Positions 1-4,895 of a stretch of DNA of 6,097 nucleotides are shown here, one piece after another. Under the pieces are notes generated by a model, which did not search any database, was not told the origin of the DNA, and saw only the letters and a list, made by a program, of their open reading frames with translations. Source of the stretch: Candidatus Kerfeldbacteria bacterium CG08_land_8_20_14_0_20_43_14 (GTDB taxonomy: Bacteria; Patescibacteriota; Patescibacteriia; PEXW01); assembly GCA_002774575.1 (NCBI GenBank), contig PEXW01000051.1, forward strand, positions 1-6,097. Direction: 5' to 3'. Within the stretch, counting starts at the first letter, position 1. Each line of letters opens with the position of its first letter. A program made the translations under genes and the position numbers.

Positions 1-69
1 GATGTTTTTTCATATGCCCACACGTTAATTGGTCTAGACCGTCGTGTCTAGTATATGGGGGTCAGTTCA
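1..69 (-). mobile_element. Putative end of an IS3-like insertion sequence (partial)
   Basis: Read on the minus strand, the sequence from about 69 inward starts TGAACTGACCCCC and continues CATATACTAGACAC. This resembles the TG-starting, C-run termini of many IS3-family elements. The DUF559 reading frame loses family similarity exactly where this block begins, as expected if an element had landed in that gene. Inside the block are a perfect 10-bp palindrome (31-40, GGTCTAGACC) and two GTCTAG copies 14 bp apart (32-37, 46-51), possibly transposase-binding sites. An ATG at 13-11 opens a minus-strand frame reading Met-Lys-Lys-His before the window ends; its position about 55 bp inside the tip would fit an orfA start, but no clear ribosome binding site precedes it. 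The exact tip (64 or 69) is uncertain, and the other end and the transposase lie outside the window. Confidence 0.4.
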
Positions 70-328
70 AACTCTTTTGTCGTTGCTCATCATAATTTCT
101 GGAATGATCAGTTAAATGAGTTTCTCCATCAATTTCAATAGCCAAGCGCAATTGAGGACAATAAAAATCAATTACATATCTGCCAATACTGAATTGCCGA
201 CGAAAGTTAAAGCCAAGTAACTGCTTATTTTTTAATTTCCCTCAAAGCAAAATTTCTGCTTTTGGCATGTTCTCGCGCAAAATTTTTCGCAAGGGCGTTT
301 GCTTTTTCTGATTATAAAGCTTGGTCAT
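62..328 (-). pseudogene. DUF559 (Vsr-like/endonuclease-fold) protein, broken by in-frame stop and truncated
   Basis: From ATG at 328-326, the minus-strand frame reads a DUF559 protein: PLRKILRENM-PKAE near residues 12-25, LLGFNFRRQF at about 37-46, IGRYVIDFYCPQ at 48-59 and LAIEIDGETH at 62-71. DUF559 proteins are small, usually just over 100 residues, share the PD-(D/E)xK fold of very-short-patch repair nucleases, and have no settled role. Two defects are visible. Codon 29 (244-242) is TGA where the family normally has tryptophan (an L-L/V-W motif). The frame also stops at codon 89 (64-62), inside the putative IS end, before the usual VLRF-type last strand. An AGGA (340-337) sits at good ribosome-binding distance, so the gene was once translatable. 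It lies downstream of nrdJ on the same strand but behind a terminator-like repeat, so it is probably independent cargo. Confidence 0.85.
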
Positions 329-340
329 TAATTTTATCCT

Positions 341-435
341 AACACAAAAACCTCCCCCTATCCCCCTCCTTGGTAAGGAGGGGAGGACCTGTTCTTAAAC
401 TCCTCCCCTTAGCAAGGGAGGGTTTGGGAGGGGTT
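341..435 (-). terminator. Probable Rho-independent terminator of nrdJ, supplied by the repeat
   Basis: On the minus strand, the nrdJ stop codon is followed within a few bases by the G/C-rich inverted repeat. The last bases of its outer stem, GGGGGAGG, run straight into TTTTTGTGTT (350-341). A strong stem followed by a T-tract is the usual intrinsic-terminator arrangement for leftward transcription. The opposite end of the repeat has no T-tract in the plus direction, so termination should be mainly for nrdJ. The call rests on arrangement only; folding energy was not computed. Confidence 0.65.
349..435. repeat. C/G-rich double-hairpin repeat (MITE/REP-like)
   Basis: Two arms form an imperfect inverted repeat: about 349-386 and the reverse complement of about 400-435, both starting AACC(CC)TCCC on their outer edge. 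Each arm also folds on itself. The left arm has a perfect 9-bp stem (363-371 with 375-383, loop GGT), and the right arm a similar stem (about 402-410 with 414-422, loop AGC, one extra C). The middle (387-399) is unpaired. This nested symmetry is typical of small non-autonomous or REP-like elements. It sits between a DUF559 gene and the nrdJ stop codon, ending only three bases short of the latter. Copy number cannot be judged from this window. Confidence 0.72.
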
Positions 436-438
436 AAT

Positions 439-3400
439 CTATGAACACCCCGTCGTTTCTCCGCAATCCAGACACAATATGCAGGTGCCGTTTCTTTTCA
501 TTTTCATGCTCCCGCAGGCGGCGCACTGGTCGCCGGTGTAACCCTGCTGTCTGGCTTCATCCTTGGAATGATGCATGCCAAAGCCGACATTGCTGGCCAT
601 GGCTTCGGTAATATTCACTTTTGGCACATTCATTGGCAAAGGCTCTTGCACGGCCTTTGGCTTATTATCCATTTGCGGCGTGGTATCAGGTTTGACATGC
701 ACTAAATCCGTGCGGCCAAGGTATTCAAAACCCAGCACGCGGAAAACATAATCCAAAATTGAAGTGGCCATTTTCACATTTTCATGGCCTTGGACTGGTC
801 CGGCCGGCTCAAAACGAGTGTAAGTGAAAGTATCCACATATTCTTCCAAAGGTATGCCGTATTGCAAGCCTTTAGAAATGGAAATGGCGAACATGGAAAG
901 CAAGCTGCGATAAGCAGTACCCTCTTTGTACATGTCAATAAAGATTTCACCCAGCCGGCCATCAGGATATTCGCCGGTCCGCAAATAAACCTTGTGGCCG
1001 CCGACATAAGATTTTTGCACAAAGCCGCTGCGCTTGTTGGGCAAGGCATGTCTAACAATCTGCCCGGCCACGGCATCTGAAACCTGCTGCGGCGTTACTT
1101 TTTCATTGACTTCATCTTCGGCTGTGTCAGCCTGACCCAGCTCATCCAGGCCGGACACAGCGTTCAATGGCTGTGACAGCTTGGAGCCATCGCGGTACAA
1201 AGCCACGGCCTTGAGCATGTATTTCCAGCTTTTCATATAAGCGTTTTCAATTTCCTTAATAGTGGCTTCATTGGGCATGTTTATGGTTTTGGAAATCGCG
1301 CCGGAGAGGAAAGGTTGGGTGGCGGCCATCATTTTCAGATGCGCCTCATAGGCAATGAACCTTTTGCCCTTAATCCCGCACTTGCTGGCGCAGTCAAAAA
1401 CCGGATAATGCGCTGATTTCAGATGCGGCGCGCCTTCCACGGTCATGGTACCGCAGACATATTCATTGGCTTCGTTTATTTCCTCGTCAGTAAAACTCAA
1501 AGCTTTCAAAACATTCAGCTTATGGTCGGCGATCTGCTCTTTGGTCAGACCGATTCGCTTTAAGCTTTCCTCACCCAAAACATAAGGCGTGAAAACAAAA
1601 CGGATGTCAAAAGCGGTTCGCAAATTCTGTTCGATATTCGCCAAATCCGAATCGGAAAAACCTTTTTGCCGCAAAATTTCAGGATTAATACTGGCACAGC
1701 CAGACAATGAGCCATGACCTTTGGCGTAATTTTCAATATCTTTAATTTGCTGATCTGTATAACCCAAGCGCTTCAAAGCCTTAGCTATGGACTGATTGAC
1801 GATTTTGAAAAATCCGCCGCCGGCCAATTTTTTGAATTTGACCACGGCAAAATCTGGTTCCACCCCGGTCGTGTCGCAATCCATCAACAAACCGATCGTG
1901 CCGGTCGGAGCAATGAGCGTGGTTTGAGAATTTCGAAAACCAAATCTTTCACCCAAAGCAATGGCCCGATCCCAGGCTTCTTTGGCTGCCTCCAGTAAAT
2001 ATGGCGGGCAGATACTTGGATCAATACCCACTGGCGTAATTGACAAGCCTTCGTATTCGTCAGCCGGCGCGTTATAGGCGGCCCGACGATGATTACGGAT
2101 AACCCTCAACATGTGGCGCTTATTTCTTTCATAAGCCGGAAAAGGCGAAGTGGCGCTGGCAATCTCGGCCGAAGCGGCATAGGCCTCACCAGTCATAATC
2201 GCGGTTAAAGCAGCGGCAATGGCCTGGGCGTCTTGAGAATCATAAGGAATGCCCAGGGTCATTAAAACCGTGCCTAAATTAGCATAACCCAGGCCCAGGC
2301 TCCTGAATTCAAAACTCTTCCTGGCAATTTCTTTGCCTGGAAACTGGGCCATGAGCACGGAAATTTCCAAAGTCAGAGTCCAAAGGCGAATGCTGTGGCG
2401 AAAACTATCCAGATCAAACACGCCGGTTTCATCGTTTAAATACTTAGCCAGATTAATGGAGCCCAAATTGCAGGCCGTGTCATCCAAAAACATATACTCG
2501 CTGCACGGGTTTGAGCCGTTTATCCGGCCGTCTTCTGGACAGGTGTGCCATTCATTGGCCGTGGTGTCGAATTGCAGACCCGGATCCGCGCAGGACCAGG
2601 CTGCGTAAGAAATTTCATCCCACAAATCCCTGGCAGGCAGGGTCTTGGCAACGGCATTGTCGACCCGGTTTTTTAAACTCCAAGGCGCTCTGGCTTTAAC
2701 CGCTTCCATGAATTCATTGGTAACCCGAACCGTGTTATTGCTGTTTTGGCCGGAGACGGTCGCATAAGCATCGCCTTCAAAATGCGTATCGAAAACCGGA
2801 AAATCAATACTGGTTTTGCCCTGTTTAACCAAATCTAAAACCCGGGCAATATAATTTAACGGCACTCCCCGGCTGGCCGCTTCTTGAACGACTTTTTTCA
2901 GCTTGGCGGAAGCATTAACCGTAGTCGCGCCTTCTTCATGAGCCACCCGCATAATTTCATTCAGATACCTGGAATTAATTTTACTGCCGGCGACTAAATC
3001 CGCGACTTTTTGCTCTTCTTTAACTTTCCAATTGATGAATTCCCGGATATCCGGATGATTTATGTCCACTACCACCATTTTCGCCGCCCGGCGGGTGGTA
3101 CCGCCGCTCTTAATGGCGCCCGCGGCTTTATCAAAAATCTGCAAAAAAGACATAAGCCCCGAAGACGAACCTCCGCCGCCCAGTCTTTCGCCCCGGCCAC
3201 GGAGATTGGAAAAATTACTGCCTGTGCCAGAGCCGAATTTAAACAATCTGGCTTCCCGGGTAATTAAATCAAAAATTCCCCCTTCGTTTACCAGATCGTC
3301 TTTAACGCTCTGAATAAAACAGGCATGAGGCTGGGGATGAGTGTAGGCGTCTTCGGATTGTTTTAATTCGCCGGTTTGCGGATCAACATAATAATGCCCT

Positions 3401-3939
3401 TGGGCTTTGCCGGTAATTCCATAAGCGGCTTGCAGACCAGTATTGAACCACTGCGGCGAATTGGGCGCGCCCATTTGACGGATCAAAATGTGTTCCATTT
3501 CATCCTGATAGGCCTTGGCGTCTTCAGGAGAGGCAAAATAACCATAATGCTCTGCCCACCAGCGCCAGCACATGACAATTCGTCTGACTACCTGTTTGAC
3601 ACTTTTTTCCGAACCCAAAATCGAATTGCCCTGGCTATCCCGCTTTAATGAACCATCTTCGTTAAATTGCGGCACCCCGGCTTTGCGAAAATATTTTTGG
3701 GCTAAAATATCCGTAGCTACCTGGGACCAGAAAACCGGGACCTCAACATCTTTAATTTCATAAACAATCCGTCCGTCCGTATCTTTGATGATCGAGCTTC
3801 TTTTTTCATAATTCACCTGCTCCAGCGGATCTACCCCAGCCGTGGTATACCGACGTTTAATACCCAAACCCCTTGGCGAATACTCGCCAGCTTGTGTTGC
3901 GGTTTGAATGTCGGCTTCCCTTAAATTAGCATGGGGCAT
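439..3939 (-). CDS. nrdJ: Adenosylcobalamin-dependent (class II) ribonucleoside-diphosphate reductase NrdJ
   Basis: Cytoplasmic enzyme of 1166 residues that reduces ribonucleotides to deoxyribonucleotides, using adenosylcobalamin to generate the catalytic thiyl radical. Visible landmarks, in order: EVPVFWSQVATDILAQKYFR (66-85); GAPNSPQWFNTG (157-168); first redox cysteine C207 in HACFI; glycine-rich GRGERLGGGGSSSG (248-261); NSNNTVRVTNEFM (399-411); the finger-loop NPCSE with N477, radical cysteine C479 and E481; second redox cysteine C490, 11 residues on as in Thermotoga NrdJ; APTGTIG (677-683); FLSGAISKTINMPNEAT (877-893); ALYRDGSKLSQPL (913-925). A TSCPD-like domain spans roughly 965-1065. 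A Cys-rich tail (C1139, C1142, C1153, C1156, C1159, C1165) ends in TTGCS and probably combines a zinc ribbon with the dithiol arm. I see no N-terminal ATP-cone and no intein. The start is supported by the family-like RRYTTAGVDPLEQVNYEKR shortly after it. The stop is TAG. It lies 40 bp behind nrdR and is probably co-transcribed with it. Confidence 0.97.
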   Translation of the reverse strand: MPHANLREADIQTATQAGEYSPRGLGIKRRYTTAGVDPLEQVNYEKRSSIIKDTDGRIVYEIKDVEVPVFWSQVATDILAQKYFRKAGVPQFNEDGSLKRDSQGNSILGSEKSVKQVVRRIVMCWRWWAEHYGYFASPEDAKAYQDEMEHILIRQMGAPNSPQWFNTGLQAAYGITGKAQGHYYVDPQTGELKQSEDAYTHPQPHACFIQSVKDDLVNEGGIFDLITREARLFKFGSGTGSNFSNLRGRGERLGGGGSSSGLMSFLQIFDKAAGAIKSGGTTRRAAKMVVVDINHPDIREFINWKVKEEQKVADLVAGSKINSRYLNEIMRVAHEEGATTVNASAKLKKVVQEAASRGVPLNYIARVLDLVKQGKTSIDFPVFDTHFEGDAYATVSGQNSNNTVRVTNEFMEAVKARAPWSLKNRVDNAVAKTLPARDLWDEISYAAWSCADPGLQFDTTANEWHTCPEDGRINGSNPCSEYMFLDDTACNLGSINLAKYLNDETGVFDLDSFRHSIRLWTLTLEISVLMAQFPGKEIARKSFEFRSLGLGYANLGTVLMTLGIPYDSQDAQAIAAALTAIMTGEAYAASAEIASATSPFPAYERNKRHMLRVIRNHRRAAYNAPADEYEGLSITPVGIDPSICPPYLLEAAKEAWDRAIALGERFGFRNSQTTLIAPTGTIGLLMDCDTTGVEPDFAVVKFKKLAGGGFFKIVNQSIAKALKRLGYTDQQIKDIENYAKGHGSLSGCASINPEILRQKGFSDSDLANIEQNLRTAFDIRFVFTPYVLGEESLKRIGLTKEQIADHKLNVLKALSFTDEEINEANEYVCGTMTVEGAPHLKSAHYPVFDCASKCGIKGKRFIAYEAHLKMMAATQPFLSGAISKTINMPNEATIKEIENAYMKSWKYMLKAVALYRDGSKLSQPLNAVSGLDELGQADTAEDEVNEKVTPQQVSDAVAGQIVRHALPNKRSGFVQKSYVGGHKVYLRTGEYPDGRLGEIFIDMYKEGTAYRSLLSMFAISISKGLQYGIPLEEYVDTFTYTRFEPAGPVQGHENVKMATSILDYVFRVLGFEYLGRTDLVHVKPDTTPQMDNKPKAVQEPLPMNVPKVNITEAMASNVGFGMHHSKDEARQQGYTGDQCAACGSMKMKRNGTCILCLDCGETTGCS

Positions 3940-3958
3940 ATTTTTATTTAAAGGTTAA

Positions 3959-3979
3959 TTATTAAATTGTTATTAAATT
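3959..3979. repeat. Short tandem repeat in the nrdR-nrdJ spacer
   Basis: TTATTAAATT occurs at 3959-3968 and again at 3970-3979, a period of 11 bp. The whole 40-bp spacer is A/T-rich. On the minus strand, the bases before the nrdJ ATG (CTTTAAATAAAAAT) contain no AGGAGG-like Shine-Dalgarno. The unstructured AT-rich leader may be what allows ribosome entry, or nrdJ may be translated by coupling or reinitiation. No hairpin or T-tract suggests termination between the two genes. Confidence 0.5.
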
Positions 3980-4468
3980 TTAGCGGCGTTTTTTGGCCTT
4001 GGCCTTTTTCTGGTGCCGGGGTTTTAACAAGGCATGCAGCTCTTTTTGAAAAGTCTCCACATCTTTAAACGCTCGATAGACTGAAGCAAAACGGATATAA
4101 GCCACCTGATTGGCTTTCTTCAAATACCGCATGACAATTTCGCCAATATCTTTGGATTTTATCTCTGATCGGCCGGCAATTTGTATATCCCGCTCAATCC
4201 GGTTAATCAGCTGCTTGAATTCATCCTGGGTAAGCGGCAATTTTTGAAAAGAGCGCTTGATGCCGGTTTCCAGCTTATCCCGATTATAAGGCTCACGCCT
4301 GCCATCGCGCTTAATAACGGAAAGATTTAAAATTTCGGTCTGTTCCACGGTTGAGAAGCGAAAACCGCATTTGGAGCATTCCCGTCTTCGGCGAATGGTC
4401 ATACCGCCTTCAACAAGACGAGAATCCATGACCCGGGTATCGGGCTTATGGCAAGCTGGGCATTTCAT
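3980..4468 (-). CDS. nrdR: Transcriptional repressor NrdR (zinc ribbon plus ATP-cone)
   Basis: NrdR represses ribonucleotide reductase genes by binding paired NrdR boxes. Its ATP-cone binds ATP or dATP and changes its oligomeric state, so it reports the nucleotide pool. The 162-residue protein has the normal family length. The zinc ribbon begins MKCPACHKPDTRVMDSR, with C3, C6, C31 and C34 as metal ligands, and includes the basic IRRRRECSKCGFRFST stretch (25-40) expected to contact DNA. The ATP-cone covers about 49-139, opening with SVIKRDGRREPYNRDKL and closing with YIRFASVYRAFKDVETF. A lysine/arginine tail (148-162) is longer and more basic than the core needs. The start is fixed by the zinc-ribbon cysteine at position 3. 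Only a weak AGGG precedes the ATG. The promoter far upstream carries two NrdR boxes, so autoregulation together with nrdJ is likely. Confidence 0.97.
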   Translation of the reverse strand: MKCPACHKPDTRVMDSRLVEGGMTIRRRRECSKCGFRFSTVEQTEILNLSVIKRDGRREPYNRDKLETGIKRSFQKLPLTQDEFKQLINRIERDIQIAGRSEIKSKDIGEIVMRYLKKANQVAYIRFASVYRAFKDVETFQKELHALLKPRHQKKAKAKKRR

Positions 4469-4534
4469 AAAACCCTATTCTTAATTTTTGAATAATTCCG
4501 AGGGACTATATATTACCGCAAAATAATCAGAAAA

Positions 4535-4606
4535 GCCAAGCCCGCGCAATCAAACACCTCGGAACGCGGGTAGCCCGGGCCGTTCCATACCTTCCGGCTA
4601 TTTGGC
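4535..4606 (-). ncRNA. Candidate structured leader element: compact three-way junction upstream of nrdR-nrdJ
   Basis: In the minus-strand transcript, P1 pairs GCCAA (4606-4602) with TTGGC (4539-4535). P2 pairs TAGCCGG (4600-4594) with CC-GGCTA (4578-4571, one bulged G). P3 pairs CCCGCG (4570-4565) with CGCGGG (4546-4541). Linkers are one, zero and one base, so P2 and P3 abut and could stack coaxially. GGAA in the P2 loop (4586-4583) is complementary to TTCC in the P3 loop (4564-4561), allowing a loop-loop contact. The element lies about 66 bases before the nrdR start in a roughly 270-nt leader. Structure was found by hand pairing, with no covariation. The same stems could form on the opposite strand. 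I recall a published nrdJ-associated candidate RNA motif but cannot tell whether this is it. Confidence 0.5.
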
Positions 4607-4625
4607 AGTGATTTTTGTTTTTTAA

Positions 4626-4716
4626 AGAAGCCTAGAAATATGCCAGCTGATTTTCTTGCCTCTGACTGGTGAATTTCTGATTTAGGGAGAAAATCGGTAT
4701 TTTGCCTAAAGCTTCT
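4626..4716 (-). other. Upstream leader hairpin domain
   Basis: The first part of the predicted nrdR leader can close on itself. AGAAGC (4716-4711) pairs with GCTTCT (4631-4626), extendable by two pairs including a G-U. Inside it, a perfect 8-bp A/T-rich stem pairs GATTTTCT (4695-4688) with AGAAAATC (4656-4649). An alternative CCAG/CTGG pairing inside the domain would compete with the inner stem. Nothing marks it as a known RNA family. It may be a scaffold domain or chance pairing. Confidence 0.3.
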
Positions 4717-4719
4717 GAA

Positions 4720-4735
4720 ATACTATATGTTGTGG
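4720..4735. promoter_or_regulatory. NrdR box A (downstream of the predicted start)
   Basis: ATACTATATGTTGTGG matches the palindromic NrdR consensus ACACTATATATAGTGT at 12 of 16 positions. It would lie at about +6 to +21 of the nrdR transcript. It is the inverted copy of box B: AATACTATATGT at 4719-4730 is the exact reverse complement of 4758-4769. Centre-to-centre distance to box B is 33 bp, about three helical turns, as is usual for NrdR box pairs. Confidence 0.82.
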
Positions 4736-4746
4736 TGTATTTACCC

Positions 4747-4774
4747 AGTATAACACTACATATAGTATTGTCAA
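4747..4774 (-). promoter_or_regulatory. Sigma70-type promoter of nrdR-nrdJ
   Basis: On the minus strand, TTGACA (4774-4769) is a perfect -35 hexamer, and TATACT (4752-4747) is a 5-of-6 -10 hexamer 16 bp away. Transcription should begin near 4740, giving a leader of about 270 nt to the nrdR ATG. The spacer is filled exactly by NrdR box B, so bound repressor would cover the polymerase contacts. Confidence 0.8.
4753..4768. promoter_or_regulatory. NrdR box B (inside the promoter spacer)
   Basis: ACACTACATATAGTAT matches the NrdR consensus ACACTATATATAGTGT at 14 of 16 positions and is the better of the two boxes. It occupies every base between the -35 and -10 hexamers. Together with box A it forms the paired operator expected for NrdR, and the repressor gene is the first gene downstream. 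Confidence 0.87.
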
Positions 4775-4782
4775 GTATCAGC

Positions 4783-4797
4783 AAAAAACGATTTTTT
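4783..4797 (-). promoter_or_regulatory. UP-element-like A/T tract
   Basis: A6-CGA-T6 lies at about -43 to -57 relative to the predicted start at 4740, the position where UP elements contact the alpha-subunit C-terminal domains of RNA polymerase. It is also an A/T-only inverted repeat and could instead be a weak remnant of an ftsZ terminator. Only position and composition support the call. Confidence 0.35.
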
Positions 4798-4829
4798 AGT
4801 AAAAACCTTATGGATATTGGCTTTCTTTT

Positions 4830-4858
4830 GCGTCGCCTAAATAGTTATTAAACGACGC
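4830..4858. other. Hairpin in the ftsZ 3' region, possible transcription end
   Basis: GCGTCG (4830-4835) and CGACGC (4853-4858) form a perfect 6-bp G/C stem with a 17-base A/T-rich loop, 38 bp past the ftsZ stop codon. In the ftsZ (minus) direction the stem is followed by A-rich sequence, not a T-tract. In the plus direction it is followed by TCTTAATTTTT. It is therefore not a convincing intrinsic terminator for ftsZ, and read-through into nrdR is possible. Confidence 0.35.
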
Positions 4859-4895
4859 TCTTAATTTTTCCAAACGCTCCCCTGTTAATAACAAT

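Noticed and set aside
62..328. UGA recoding (genetic code 4 or 25) to rescue the DUF559 gene
   Set aside because: The three intact genes contain no in-frame UGA and use UGG for Trp; the frame is truncated at its 3' end anyway.
349..435. CRISPR array or tandem repeat
   Set aside because: The two similar blocks are inverted relative to each other, with self-complementary arms and no regular spacers.
784..1080. Open plus-strand frames opposite nrdJ (also at 1714-1998, 2333-2608, 3010-3313, 3376-3648)
   Set aside because: They are antisense to conserved NrdJ coding sequence, have no recognisable domains and reflect codon bias on the other strand.
439..3939. Intein or frameshift within the 1166-residue NrdJ
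   Set aside because: Family motifs follow one another at normal spacing, with no Hint-domain signature or interruption, and length is normal for this NrdJ subgroup.
4550..4588. Possible 12-codon leader peptide on the minus strand (ATG at 4588, GGAAGG before it)
   Set aside because: The SD-like GGAAGG ends one base from the ATG, too close for use, and the peptide has no run of regulatory codons.
4585..4611. Pieces resembling a cobalamin riboswitch (CACTG followed by GGAAGG on the minus strand)
   Set aside because: The spacing is roughly right for the B12-box region, but the GGTGAAA-type and AAGCC-GGAGACC-type conserved elements are missing, and these bases fit the three-way junction better. 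A covariance-model search would settle it.
4883..4893. TGTTA-A-TAACA palindrome just after the ftsZ stop
   Set aside because: It is short and A/T-rich, with no T-tract or partner site, so chance is an adequate explanation.
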